This document shows, piece after piece, positions 34,895 to 44,219 of a DNA stretch of 64,000 nucleotides. The notes beneath the pieces are model-generated. The model saw only the letters and a list, made by a program, of their open reading frames with translations, was not told the origin of the DNA and ran no database searches. A program made the translations under genes and the position numbers. The DNA is from [Ruminococcus] lactaris ATCC 29176 (GTDB taxonomy: Bacteria > Bacillota > Clostridia > Lachnospirales > Lachnospiraceae): positions 620,001 to 684,000 of the forward strand of contig NZ_CP102292.1 in assembly GCF_025152405.1 (NCBI RefSeq), read 5' to 3'. Positions within the stretch are counted from its first letter, which is position 1, and each line of letters starts with the position of its first letter.

Positions 34895-35662
34895 ATGGAA
34901 GTAAAGGATATTATTTATGGGCTTCGGGTGAAAAAGGGCTTATCTCAGGATGCACTGGCGAGAAAAGTAATGGTTACCAGGCAGGCGGTGTCCCGTTGGG
35001 AGAATGGTGAGACAGTTCCTAATACAGAAACTCTGAAACTTTTATCAAAGGAGTTTGATGTTTCTATTAATACACTTTTAGGTACACCAAGAAAGCTTAT
35101 TTGCCAGTGTTGTGGAATGCCACTGGAAGATGACGAGATGATAGGACGTGACAAGGATGGATCGATCAATGAGGATTATTGTAAGTGGTGTTATGCGGAT
35201 GGCACATATACTTACAGTGATATGGAGGATTTGATCAATGTCTGCGTTAAAAATATGGTAACGGATAATTTTACAGAAGAACAGGCTCGCTCTTATATGA
35301 AGGAACTGCTTCCAAAGCTGGATTATTGGAAGAGATATGATGAACTCAGTGATCATGGAGAATTTGAAAAATTTAAGAAAAAGTTACTGAAGGAAATTAA
35401 CGCTCTCCATGTAGAAGGTCTGCCTGAGATCACGAGGTTAAATGCACTTGTCGGAAAGTATGTGAATCTTGAATATACTCTGCCAAATGGAAGAAATGTG
35501 AAATTTCTGGATGATCAGACCACTTATTTAGGTACTCAGTCAGAATCAGAATTTGAAGGAGACAGGTATTTTGGTGTTCTTGCAGGTATGGATTTCATCC
35601 TTATTTGCACATATGAAGCCGATAGAACCAGCCCGGAGCTGGTTCTATACAAAAAACGATAA
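34895..35662 (+). CDS. XRE-family regulator with zinc-ribbon domain
   Basis: 255 aa. The N-terminal helix-turn-helix reads SQDALARKVMVTRQAVSRWENGETVP. A zinc ribbon follows (CQCCGMPLEDDE ... YCKWCYADG, four Cys). Next is a helical domain (EEQARSYMKELLPKLDYWKR) of the putative zinc-ribbon family that often senses small molecules. Then comes a C-terminal segment of about 80 residues. GGAGGT lies 7 nt before the ATG at 34895. Target genes are unknown. Confidence 0.85.
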   Translation: MEVKDIIYGLRVKKGLSQDALARKVMVTRQAVSRWENGETVPNTETLKLLSKEFDVSINTLLGTPRKLICQCCGMPLEDDEMIGRDKDGSINEDYCKWCYADGTYTYSDMEDLINVCVKNMVTDNFTEEQARSYMKELLPKLDYWKRYDELSDHGEFEKFKKKLLKEINALHVEGLPEITRLNALVGKYVNLEYTLPNGRNVKFLDDQTTYLGTQSESEFEGDRYFGVLAGMDFILICTYEADRTSPELVLYKKR

Positions 35663-35669
35663 GATACGA

Positions 35670-36206
35670 TCATTTCCCACTGAGAATCTGCCGGATTTCT
35701 TCCAGGTTCTCAGCAAAAAAGATTCCTTCCTGCCGTTCTTCAGAAGACAGTCCCTTTTCGATCATAAGAGCGAGAAGAGCTTTCAGGTGATCGTAGTAAC
35801 CGTTCAGGTTATAGAGGATACAGGGGGCATCAAGCTGTTTTAAGGATACCTTTGAAATGATCTCTGCAATTTCTTCCAATGTTCCTGTTCCACCGGGAAA
35901 TGCAATAAAAGCATCCCCAAGTTCGATCATTTTCGCTTTTCGCTCTTCCATATCTTGTGTGACAATGAGCCTGGTTAATCCATCGTGCTGGAGTTCACTG
36001 TCTATAAAAAATTGTGGCTCTACACCGATCACTTCCCCTCCGGCAAGAAGGGTGCTTTCTGCGATCAAGCCCATAAGACCGGATTTTGAACCGCCATAGA
36101 TGAGTGCATTGTGGCTTTTGCCGATCCAGGTGCCGAGTTCTTTTACTGCAAGTTCAAAGGAAGGATCATTTCCGGGAAAAGCTCCGAGATAAACGGTAAT
36201 ATTCAT
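35670..36206 (-). CDS. LOG family nucleotide phosphoribohydrolase
   Basis: 178-aa TIGR00730-type protein. The fold is Rossmann-like with YGGSKSGLMG, ERKAKMIELGDAFIAFPGG and the family motif PGGTGTLEE. Plant members release cytokinin bases from nucleotides; bacterial members hydrolyse nucleoside monophosphates such as AMP. GAAAGGAT precedes the start. It is last in a run of four - strand genes (dipeptidase, two YitT, LOG) with gaps of 29-67 nt. Confidence 0.88.
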   Translation of the reverse strand: MNITVYLGAFPGNDPSFELAVKELGTWIGKSHNALIYGGSKSGLMGLIAESTLLAGGEVIGVEPQFFIDSELQHDGLTRLIVTQDMEERKAKMIELGDAFIAFPGGTGTLEEIAEIISKVSLKQLDAPCILYNLNGYYDHLKALLALMIEKGLSSEERQEGIFFAENLEEIRQILSGK

Positions 36207-36235
36207 AATTAATATCCTTTCATGTTATAAAAAGA

Positions 36236-37072
36236 CTATCTGAGAATCTCTTCAATTGTGGAAACAGTACTGAAAGTTCCCTTATTTTCAGAGATAATTG
36301 TCTTTACTTTCTGAAGTTCAAAGTAATTTACATAGCAGATCAGAGTTTTATTTTCTCCGGCAATGACACCGGAAGAATTGATGATCGTACAGGTCTTATT
36401 GAGGTCTTCTTTGATCTGCCGGATAATTCTGTCAGGGTCTTTGGTGATGATCGTGATCTGCTTGATGGCTTCGAAATGATCTGTAAAATGATCGATAATT
36501 GCTGTGGCAATAATGTATACCAGAAGACTCAGCATGGCGGAATCCCGGCTGATGAGTACGAAGACTGCAAGGTATACAATGAGATTAAATCCGATCAATA
36601 TGTAGGAAATACTGTAGTCTTTTCCGGTTTTGTTGTAAATCTGATGAACAACAATATTGGCGAAGATTTCAGAGCCGTCAATACAGCCTCCGTTCCTTAG
36701 AATAAGGGAAAGCCCAATACCAAGGATCGCACCGCCAAATGCGACTGCAAGAAAATGTTCTGTATTTAATTCAAACGGGATTTTTTCAAAATAGGCAAGC
36801 CCAAGTGTATAGACTGCAAATCCGATCAATGCCTTGGCAAAAAAATATTTTCCCAGCATGATAATGCCGGCGATCAGAAAAGGAAGAAAGACAAAAAGAA
36901 CGCAAAGAGAAAGTGAATAACCGGTCATTTTGCTGATAAGAATTGCAATACCGGCAGTCCCATAGTCAATGGCATCATTGGGGAGCAGAATACAGGCAAC
37001 AGAAAAACTGGCCATCAATGCTCCGAGGACAATTGCGAGGTACGAGAGTAATACTTTCAATTTTTTATTCAA
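36236..37072 (-). CDS. YitT family membrane protein (TTG start)
   Basis: 278 aa from TTG at 37072, chosen because GGAGGG lies 9 nt upstream and the protein then begins LNKKLKVLLSYLAI like other family members; upstream in-frame ATG codons lack a ribosome site. Five or six transmembrane helices are followed by a cytosolic DUF2179 domain (ITIITKDPDRIIRQI ... ). Function of the family is not established. Confidence 0.85.
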   Translation of the reverse strand: MNKKLKVLLSYLAIVLGALMASFSVACILLPNDAIDYGTAGIAILISKMTGYSLSLCVLFVFLPFLIAGIIMLGKYFFAKALIGFAVYTLGLAYFEKIPFELNTEHFLAVAFGGAILGIGLSLILRNGGCIDGSEIFANIVVHQIYNKTGKDYSISYILIGFNLIVYLAVFVLISRDSAMLSLLVYIIATAIIDHFTDHFEAIKQITIITKDPDRIIRQIKEDLNKTCTIINSSGVIAGENKTLICYVNYFELQKVKTIISENKGTFSTVSTIEEILR

Positions 37073-37139
37073 TCTGTCTTTCCCTCCTGTAAAAAAAATA
37101 TGTGTTATCCTATCATAAATCAAGGAAAAAGTCCAGTGA

Positions 37140-37997
37140 TCAGATACTGTGGAATCCTTTTCCGATGATCTCACTTGTATTGGAAATAAGGATAAATGCT
37201 GTCGGTTCATTCTGACGGATAAAGTTTCGCAACTGCACTGCCTGGGCACGGTTCAATGCTGTCAAAATAATATATTTATCCTGACCTGAATAAGCTCCTC
37301 TGGCATGGCATACACTGGCACTTCGGTTTAATGTATGTACAATAAAATCGCAGATTACTTCCGGGTGATCGCAGACAACGTTAAAATATTTGGAAAGATT
37401 CAGACTTTCTATAAAGCTGTCGACCATAAAAGACCGGACCGTCAGACCTAGCAGAGAATACAGACCGGTCTTAATGTCGAAGACGAAGAAACCTGCAATC
37501 GTGATCAGGATATCGGATGCAAGCAGAGCATGACCAATATCAAAGCTGGAGTATTTTTTCAGGATCATGGCAATAATGTCGGTTCCACCACTGGACGAAC
37601 CAATATTAAAAAGAACGGCAGATCCAAGTGCGGGAAGTGCGATCGCAAAGCATAATTCAAGCATAGGCTGATCCGTCAGCGGCTGGGTCATGGGACAGAT
37701 CCGTTCCAGAAGAGAGAGCGTGACGGAAAGCAGGATGCTGCAATAAGCAGTTGTTGCGGCAAATTTTCTGCCAAGTATGATCATTCCGATGAGCAGAAGG
37801 ATCATACTTGCGATCAGGTTGAAATCACCGGCGGACATTACACCGGTTTTAGCAATAAGGACTGCCAGACCGGTGATTCCGCCAAATGTAAAGTTATTGG
37901 TAAATTTGAAAAAATAAGTACCGACAGCCATGAGTAATGTGCTGCCCGTCAGAAGAAGGAAATGAGTTCCTTTTTCTTTTAAATCTTTTGTAGACAT
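37140..37997 (-). CDS. YitT family membrane protein
   Basis: 285 aa, paralogous to the following gene: TNNFTFGGITGLAVLIAK and GSSSGGTDIIAMIL in the membrane part, DUF2179 at the C-terminus (RGAYSGQDKYIILTALN). GGAGGCTGATTT precedes the ATG. The tandem pair suggests a duplication; they may work together. Confidence 0.88.
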   Translation of the reverse strand: MSTKDLKEKGTHFLLLTGSTLLMAVGTYFFKFTNNFTFGGITGLAVLIAKTGVMSAGDFNLIASMILLLIGMIILGRKFAATTAYCSILLSVTLSLLERICPMTQPLTDQPMLELCFAIALPALGSAVLFNIGSSSGGTDIIAMILKKYSSFDIGHALLASDILITIAGFFVFDIKTGLYSLLGLTVRSFMVDSFIESLNLSKYFNVVCDHPEVICDFIVHTLNRSASVCHARGAYSGQDKYIILTALNRAQAVQLRNFIRQNEPTAFILISNTSEIIGKGFHSI

Positions 37998-38034
37998 AAA
38001 TCAGCCTCCGTTGATCAGAAATATAGAGCCTTTG

Positions 38035-39393
38035 TTAAATGGCGAGCAGATTTTTGATTGCTTCCATATAAATAAGAACAGCTTCTTCCATTTCCGGGAC
38101 AAGAAGAAATTCATCTGCTCCGTGGATATGATAATCCATCCCCGGTTTTTCAGGACCGAATGCAATGATATTTTTGAGCGATTTTGCGTAAGTTCCTCCA
38201 CCGATGACGAGTGGTTCATTTGCTGTATCTCCGGTTACATCGGTATAGGCTTTGTATAATGCTTCAACCAAAGGAGATTCTCTTGGGAAGAATAATGGTT
38301 CAGTCAGATTCTGGATTTCGATGTATCCATCCGAGTCTTCCAGTCTGTTCTGACACATGGTACAGATCTGCTCTGTGCTTAATGTGACAGGAAAGCGGAT
38401 GTCGATAGTGCAGGAAATTTCTCCATTTTCTGTCTTGACAATACCATTGCATAATGTGAGATCTCCATAAGCATCCTGGAATTTCAGGTCAAGTCCGGAG
38501 CCATCACAGGCAGTTCCAATATGAGAGTTATAAAATCTGACAAAATCATCTTCAAAGCCGGCTTTTGCAAGGCAGGCAAAGGTAACTCCGGCTGCATTGA
38601 CACCAAGAGCAGGCATACTGGCATGAGCAGATACTCCCTTTGCGTCGATCTGGATGAGACCATCGGATTCGTGAAGATGATATTGTATAAGTCCTGATTC
38701 AGAGAATGCTGCTTCCAGTTTTTCCTTTAATCCATCTTCGGCAGGAATAACCGTTGTGCAAAAATCACATACTGCATTAAAGACGAATCCTCCATTCATA
38801 GAGATGATCCGGGTATTTTGGGAATGAGCTGTCATGGTCACCTGTCCTTTTTCTCCGTGAATGCAGGGAAAATTGGCATCCGGTGTAAATCCACAGGATA
38901 ATTCTTCAGCTACTTTATTATAATGCTGCATACATCTTGAACCAGTTTCTTCATTGCAGCCCATGATCAGGCGAACTCTTTTATTGAGTCTGATACCGGA
39001 ATCCCGAAGCAGTTTCATGGCATAGAGTGCTTCGAGAACAGGGCCTTTGTCATCGGTCGTTCCACGGCCATATACATAATCTCCCTTGCGGGTAAGGGCA
39101 AATGGATCATAAGTCCAGTCACCTCCGGCAGGAACAATGTCGAGATGTCCGGCAATACCGACGATATCATCTCCTTCCCCCATTTCGGCATAACCGCAGT
39201 AATGATCAAGATTAACCGTTTTAAAACCAAGCTCTCTGGCGATGCTGAGAGCCTCATCTAAGGCCTTTGCCGGTCCTGGACCGAACGGCATCCCTTCAGC
39301 CGGTGTACCGAGCTGCGAATTGATTACAACAAGACGTTCAATATTTTTGAGCAGATCCTCTGATAATGAATGAATTTTCTCCTTTATGTCCAT
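38035..39393 (-). CDS. pepV: M20 family dipeptidase (PepV/Sapep type)
   Basis: Zinc dipeptidase of 452 aa that hydrolyses dipeptides in the cytoplasm. Metal ligands and active residues are visible in GIAGHLDIVPAG, GRGTTDDKGPVLE, GCNEETGSRCM, TPDANFP and, near the end, YHIHGADEFL. The lid domain lies between. CTAGGAGG precedes the ATG. It is first in the - strand run with two YitT proteins and LOG. Confidence 0.92.
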   Translation of the reverse strand: MDIKEKIHSLSEDLLKNIERLVVINSQLGTPAEGMPFGPGPAKALDEALSIARELGFKTVNLDHYCGYAEMGEGDDIVGIAGHLDIVPAGGDWTYDPFALTRKGDYVYGRGTTDDKGPVLEALYAMKLLRDSGIRLNKRVRLIMGCNEETGSRCMQHYNKVAEELSCGFTPDANFPCIHGEKGQVTMTAHSQNTRIISMNGGFVFNAVCDFCTTVIPAEDGLKEKLEAAFSESGLIQYHLHESDGLIQIDAKGVSAHASMPALGVNAAGVTFACLAKAGFEDDFVRFYNSHIGTACDGSGLDLKFQDAYGDLTLCNGIVKTENGEISCTIDIRFPVTLSTEQICTMCQNRLEDSDGYIEIQNLTEPLFFPRESPLVEALYKAYTDVTGDTANEPLVIGGGTYAKSLKNIIAFGPEKPGMDYHIHGADEFLLVPEMEEAVLIYMEAIKNLLAI

Positions 39394-39433
39394 TGTAGTA
39401 AAATCCTCCTAGTAATGATATTTTTGATAATAT

Positions 39434-39627
39434 GATGTTGGGGTCAAAAGCCCCCAACAATGATGCCAACGGATTGTTTCGTGCTACGCACTCCCACAAT
39501 TCTACCCACTATTCGCATATCATGGTGCTTACGCCCCACTTTTATGCTCATATCGGGGCGGGTCTCAAGGTCATTCTACCACCAGTGTGCAAGCACACGT
39601 GGTTTCAGACCTTTTGACCCTGACATC
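39434..39627 (+). mobile_element. 194-bp inverted-end element, copy 2 (subfamily A)
   Basis: Same length and nearly the same sequence as copy 1. The flanking 7-bp duplications ATAATAT (39427-39433, 39628-39634) are perfect. The same 61-codon frame is present. It lies in the gap upstream of the dipeptidase; otherwise 39394-39813 shows no gene. Confidence 0.85.
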
Positions 39628-39813
39628 ATAATATTATAACACTTCTTGTAAAAAATAGTTAAAAAATAAGTGCGAAATATGGTAAATCCATGCCTTGTAA
39701 AAAAAATAAATTGATGTTACAATACGTTCAATGAGGATTATGGGGAAAATTATTCTTACATTATAAGAGGACATCTTTAGAGTATTACGTACATGAAGTG
39801 AGGAAAATTAGCT

Positions 39814-40419
39814 ATGAGACAGATTATTTATGACAAAGTTAGGAATATTTCAGAAAAATATAAAGGATATATCGATACAGAAGATCTGATGAAAGAGGGA
39901 TTGACGAATCGACAGATCGGTCTGTTGACGGCAGAGGAAAAGCTTGAAAAGATCGCACATGGTCATTACTGGGTGAACAGTGATGCGTATGGTAAGCCGG
40001 AAGATTATAAGGCGGTAGAGGTAGCCCGCGTGAATGAAAATGCAGTGATCTGTGCAGACAGTGCCTGTTATTATATGGGACTCATTGATGTGGAACCGCA
40101 GGTTTTATCGATCGCGACGAAGAGAAGTGACCGTCACAAGATGAAGATGAATTTTGATGTATGCAGACATTATTTTTCAGAGAAAGCATTTGAGGAAGAT
40201 CAGAAAGTTTTCAATACGGAATATGGCAGTTATAAGGTATATGATATTGACAGAAGTGTGTGTGATTGTGTAAGATTTAAGAATGATATACCAAAAGAAA
40301 TTTTTGATCTGATCATTGAAAAGTATAAGAAGTATGATAAGCGTTCTACGGAACGTCTGATGGCATATGCAAAAGCGATGCGGATCAGCAGACAGGTTGA
40401 ACAGATCGGGCTTGAATAA
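39814..40419 (+). CDS. AbiEi-type antitoxin domain protein, orphan
   Basis: 201 aa. The N-terminal winged helix (GYIDTEDLMKEGLTNRQIG) and the middle part with VICADSACYYMGLIDVEPQVL and YDIDRSVCDCVRF match type IV AbiEi antitoxins, which repress their operon. The expected AbiEii nucleotidyltransferase toxin is absent: an ABC exporter follows. It may therefore act as a stand-alone transcription regulator, perhaps of that exporter. GTGAGGAAAATTAGCT precedes the ATG. Confidence 0.75.
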   Translation: MRQIIYDKVRNISEKYKGYIDTEDLMKEGLTNRQIGLLTAEEKLEKIAHGHYWVNSDAYGKPEDYKAVEVARVNENAVICADSACYYMGLIDVEPQVLSIATKRSDRHKMKMNFDVCRHYFSEKAFEEDQKVFNTEYGSYKVYDIDRSVCDCVRFKNDIPKEIFDLIIEKYKKYDKRSTERLMAYAKAMRISRQVEQIGLE

Positions 40420-40499
40420 AGCCCGATTTTTTCTGTTTCCCGGTATATACTAAGAGGGAGAAAAATGCAGGTTCTCGGAAAGGGTGGAGAGAAAAAAGG

Positions 40500-42248
40500 A
40501 TGATATCGTTACTTGTACATTTGAAAGATTATAAGAAGGAGTCAGTACTGGCTCCGTTGTTCAAGATGCTGGAGGCGTCGTTTGAACTTTTTGTGCCGCT
40601 GGTTATGGCAGCAGTGATCGATGTGGGAATCGCACAGAAAGACAGACCTTATATTGTAAAGATGTGTTTTGTGTTGATCGCACTGGGAATCATCGGGCTG
40701 GTCTGCTCTATCACAGCACAGTATTTTGCGGCAAAGGCAGCCTCTGGATTTGCGACAGGTGTGCGGCATGCATTATTTGAACATATCCAGAAGTTTACAT
40801 TTACAGAGATGGATACATTGGGAACATCGACACTGATCACAAGGATGACCAGTGATATCAATCAGGTGCAGTCAGGTGTGAATCTGGTACTGCGTCTGTT
40901 TCTCCGGTCTCCTTTTATTGTATTTGGTGCAATGATTATGGCATTTACGGTAGATACAAAGGCCGCACTGGTTTTTGTTGTCACAATTCCGCTTTTATCA
41001 GTCGTGGTATTTGGAATCATGCTGGTCACGATGCCATTATATAAGAAGGTACAGTCAAATTTGGACAGCGTGCTTCTTGCGACCAGAGAGAATCTTACAG
41101 GGGCGAGAGTAATCCGTGCGTTTAATAAAGAAGAGGATGAGATTCAGCGTTATGAGGAAGAAAATCAGACGCTGACCGACGCACAAAAGTTTGTTGGACG
41201 GATTTCAGGCCTGATGAATCCACTTACCTATATGATCGTCAATGGTGCGATCATTGTCCTGATCTATATCGGAGCGATGAGAGTCAATATCGGAGATCTG
41301 ACCCAGGGACAGGTTGTGGCTCTTCTGAACTATATGTCACAGATCCTGATTGAGCTGGTCAAACTGGCAAATCTGATCATTTCTGTCACAAAGGCAGTTG
41401 CCTGCGGAAACCGGATCGAAAGCATTCTTGATGAAAAACCATCCATGGAAAGTGGAAAACTTCTGTGGAATGATGGTGTCAATGTGGATAACCCGGCTGT
41501 TCCGGCAGTGGAATTTGATCATGTATCCCTGACCTACAAAGGGGCAGCAGGAGAATCACTTTCAGATATTACCTTCTCTGCAAAAGCAGGACAGACGATT
41601 GGTATCATCGGAGGAACGGGATCAGGAAAGTCTTCACTGGTGAATATGATACCGAGATGTTATGACGCAACAAAAGGGGAGATAAAGATCTTTGGTAAAA
41701 ATATCAAAGAATATGATACCGGGAATTTAAGGGATCATATTGGTATGGTTCTTCAGAAAGCAGTTCTTTTTAAAGGAACGATTGCAGATAATCTGCGTTG
41801 GGGAAAAGAAGATGCAACGGAAGAGGAGATGGACGAAGCACTGATGATCTCTCAGGCAAAAGAATTTGTTGATAATAAAGTGGGAAGACTTGAATTTGGA
41901 ATCGAGCAGGGGGGAAGAAATCTTTCCGGTGGACAGAAGCAGAGGCTTACGATTGCGAGAGCATTGGTACGCCGGCCGGAAATCCTGATTTTAGATGACA
42001 GTGCATCGGCACTTGATTTCGCGACAGATGCGGCATTGCGGATGGCGATCCATGACATGAAAGAAAATCCGACTGTCTTTATCGTGTCCCAGCGAGCTTC
42101 TTCCATTCAGTATGCAGATCAGATCATTGTACTGGATGACGGTGCAGTTGCAGGAATCGGTACGCATGAAGAATTACTTGCGGGATGTCCGGTTTATCAG
42201 GAAATCTATTACTCACAGTTCCCGAAGGAGGAAGTAGCAAATGGCTGA
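40500..42248 (+). CDS. ABC exporter half-transporter, degenerate-site subunit
   Basis: 582 aa: six transmembrane helices followed by a nucleotide-binding domain. Walker A is GGTGSGKSS and the signature is LSGGQKQR. Walker B reads ILDDSASALD with Asp in place of the catalytic Glu, and the H-loop reads VSQRAS with Gln in place of His. This is the pattern of the non-hydrolysing subunit in heterodimeric exporters such as TM287/288. It overlaps its partner by 8 nt. Substrate unknown; multidrug or peptide export is usual. Confidence 0.92.
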   Translation: MISLLVHLKDYKKESVLAPLFKMLEASFELFVPLVMAAVIDVGIAQKDRPYIVKMCFVLIALGIIGLVCSITAQYFAAKAASGFATGVRHALFEHIQKFTFTEMDTLGTSTLITRMTSDINQVQSGVNLVLRLFLRSPFIVFGAMIMAFTVDTKAALVFVVTIPLLSVVVFGIMLVTMPLYKKVQSNLDSVLLATRENLTGARVIRAFNKEEDEIQRYEEENQTLTDAQKFVGRISGLMNPLTYMIVNGAIIVLIYIGAMRVNIGDLTQGQVVALLNYMSQILIELVKLANLIISVTKAVACGNRIESILDEKPSMESGKLLWNDGVNVDNPAVPAVEFDHVSLTYKGAAGESLSDITFSAKAGQTIGIIGGTGSGKSSLVNMIPRCYDATKGEIKIFGKNIKEYDTGNLRDHIGMVLQKAVLFKGTIADNLRWGKEDATEEEMDEALMISQAKEFVDNKVGRLEFGIEQGGRNLSGGQKQRLTIARALVRRPEILILDDSASALDFATDAALRMAIHDMKENPTVFIVSQRASSIQYADQIIVLDDGAVAGIGTHEELLAGCPVYQEIYYSQFPKEEVANG

Positions 42249-44010
42249 TCGATCAGGAAATAATAAGAAAAAAGTAAATCAGGGGGCAACTCTGAAAAAA
42301 GTATTTGAACGGTTAGGAAAATACAGAATTTTTCTGATTTTCTCCATTTTACTTGCAACGGTATCAGTTGCTCTGACCCTGTATATCCCAAAGCTGACAG
42401 GTCATGCAGTTGACTTTATCGTCAGCAGAGGAAATGTAGATTTTCCGGGGGTATTGCGTGTGATGGTTCAGATCGGGATCTGTACGCTTGTAACGGCACT
42501 GGCACAGTGGCTGATGAATGTATGCAACAATAAAATGACATATCAGATCGTAAGAGATATCAGAAATGAAGCATTTCATAAAATTGAGATCCTTCCATTG
42601 AAATATATTGACGGACATGCATATGGAGAAGTTGTCAGCCGTGTGATTGCAGATGTGGATCAGTTTTCAGATGGATTGCTGATGGGATTTACGCAGTTAT
42701 TTACCGGCGTGGCAACGATCCTTGGAACGTTCTGTTTTATGCTTTCGGTTAATGTAAAGATTACGGTAGTTGTTGTACTGATTACTCCACTGTCATTTTT
42801 CGTGGCGAATTTTATCGCAAAGAGAACTTTCAGTATGTTTAAGATCCAGTCTGAAACCAGAGGAGAACAGACAGGGCTGATTGATGAAATGATCGGAAAT
42901 CAGAAAGTAGTGCAGGTATTTGGCAGAGGGGAAGACGTAACAGAACGGTTTGATGAGATTAATGAAAGACTGAACAGGGCATCGTTAAGAGCAACGTTCT
43001 TTTCCTCAATCACGAATCCTTCCACCCGATTCATCAACAGTCTTGTGTATACGGGAGTCGGGATTACCGGAGCATTTGCGGTGGTAAGAGGATCACTGAC
43101 AGTAGGACAGTTGTCGAGTTTCTTAAGTTATGCGAACCAGTATACGAAGCCATTCAATGAAATTTCAGGTGTCGTAACGGAATTTCAGAATGCGATCGCA
43201 TGTGCTCAGAGAGTGTTTGAACTGATTGAGGAAGAACCACAGATCCCGGAACCGGAGCAGGCAGTGGTTCTGAAAGACATTGATGGAAATGTCAAGATCG
43301 AAGATGTATCATTTTCTTATGTTCCTGAGCAGAAGCTGATCGAAGATTTTAATCTGGATGTGAAGCCGGGACAAAAGATCGCGATCGTCGGGCCGACAGG
43401 CTGCGGCAAGACGACTCTGATCAATCTTCTGATGCGGTTCTATGATGTGACGGGAGGTCAGATCAAAGTAGAAAATATTGACATTCGGGAAGTGACGAGA
43501 AAAAGTCTTCGTGCAGGATATGGTATGGTTCTTCAGGATACGTGGCTTAAGACAGGGACAATCCGGGAGAATATTACGATGGGAAGACCGGACGCGACAG
43601 AGGAAGAGATCATTGAGGCTGCAAAAGCATCTCACATCCACAGTTATATTTCCAGACTTCCAAAGGGATACGATACATGGATCACAGAAGACGGTGGTGG
43701 TCTGTCACAGGGACAGAAGCAGTTGTTATGTATTGCGAGAGTCATGCTGTGCCGTCCGCCAATGTTGATTCTGGATGAAGCAACTTCATCCATTGATACA
43801 AGAACTGAGCTGAAAATTCAGCAGGCATTTGCTAAATTAATGGAAGGAAGAACCACGTTTATTGTTGCTCATCGTCTGTCTACGATTCGGGAGGCAGATG
43901 TGATCCTTGTCATGAAAGATGGAAAGGTGATCGAACAGGGAAATCATGAAAGTCTGCTTGAACAGGGGGGCTTCTACCGACATCTTTATGAGAGTCAGTT
44001 TGCACATTAG
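42241..44010 (+). CDS. ABC exporter half-transporter, catalytic subunit
   Basis: 589 aa with the same six-helix plus ATPase layout. Here Walker A (GPTGCGKTT), Walker B (LILDEATSSID) and H-loop (VAHRLST) are canonical, while the signature is LSQGQKQL. Together with the upstream subunit it forms one competent ATP site. The ATG sits inside the end of the preceding gene, downstream of GAAGGAGGAAG, so the two are translationally coupled. Confidence 0.93.
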   Translation: MADRSGNNKKKVNQGATLKKVFERLGKYRIFLIFSILLATVSVALTLYIPKLTGHAVDFIVSRGNVDFPGVLRVMVQIGICTLVTALAQWLMNVCNNKMTYQIVRDIRNEAFHKIEILPLKYIDGHAYGEVVSRVIADVDQFSDGLLMGFTQLFTGVATILGTFCFMLSVNVKITVVVVLITPLSFFVANFIAKRTFSMFKIQSETRGEQTGLIDEMIGNQKVVQVFGRGEDVTERFDEINERLNRASLRATFFSSITNPSTRFINSLVYTGVGITGAFAVVRGSLTVGQLSSFLSYANQYTKPFNEISGVVTEFQNAIACAQRVFELIEEEPQIPEPEQAVVLKDIDGNVKIEDVSFSYVPEQKLIEDFNLDVKPGQKIAIVGPTGCGKTTLINLLMRFYDVTGGQIKVENIDIREVTRKSLRAGYGMVLQDTWLKTGTIRENITMGRPDATEEEIIEAAKASHIHSYISRLPKGYDTWITEDGGGLSQGQKQLLCIARVMLCRPPMLILDEATSSIDTRTELKIQQAFAKLMEGRTTFIVAHRLSTIREADVILVMKDGKVIEQGNHESLLEQGGFYRHLYESQFAH

Positions 44011-44016
44011 AAGCGA

Positions 44017-44096
44017 GAGTCAAGGAGCATGAGTCAAGAAGCAAGAGTCAAGGAGCAAGAGTCAAGAAACATGAGTCAAGAAGTATGAGTCAGAGC
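44017..44096 (+). repeat. 14-nt tandem repeat after the ABC exporter
   Basis: Five units GAGTCAAGRARYAW and a partial sixth follow the exporter stop codon directly. Noncoding minisatellite. Confidence 0.85.
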
Positions 44097-44151
44097 TACG
44101 GGGCTGCCAGGATATGACCTGACCTGTTGTTATCAGAAAATGAGAAATGCA

Positions 44152-44186
44152 AAAAGAGGATCTGTCGGTTGACAGATCCTCTTTTA
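44152..44186. terminator. bidirectional terminator
   Basis: AAAAGAGGATCTGTC / GACAGATCCTCTTTT, 15-bp stem with a 4-nt loop, between the ABC exporter (+) and dapA (-). Confidence 0.9.
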
Positions 44187-44219
44187 TAGTAGTTCGGTTC
44201 AAAAATCCATGTAGAAAGA

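Noticed and set aside
44017..44096. CRISPR-like array
   Set aside because: Head-to-tail 14-nt units without spacers: a minisatellite.
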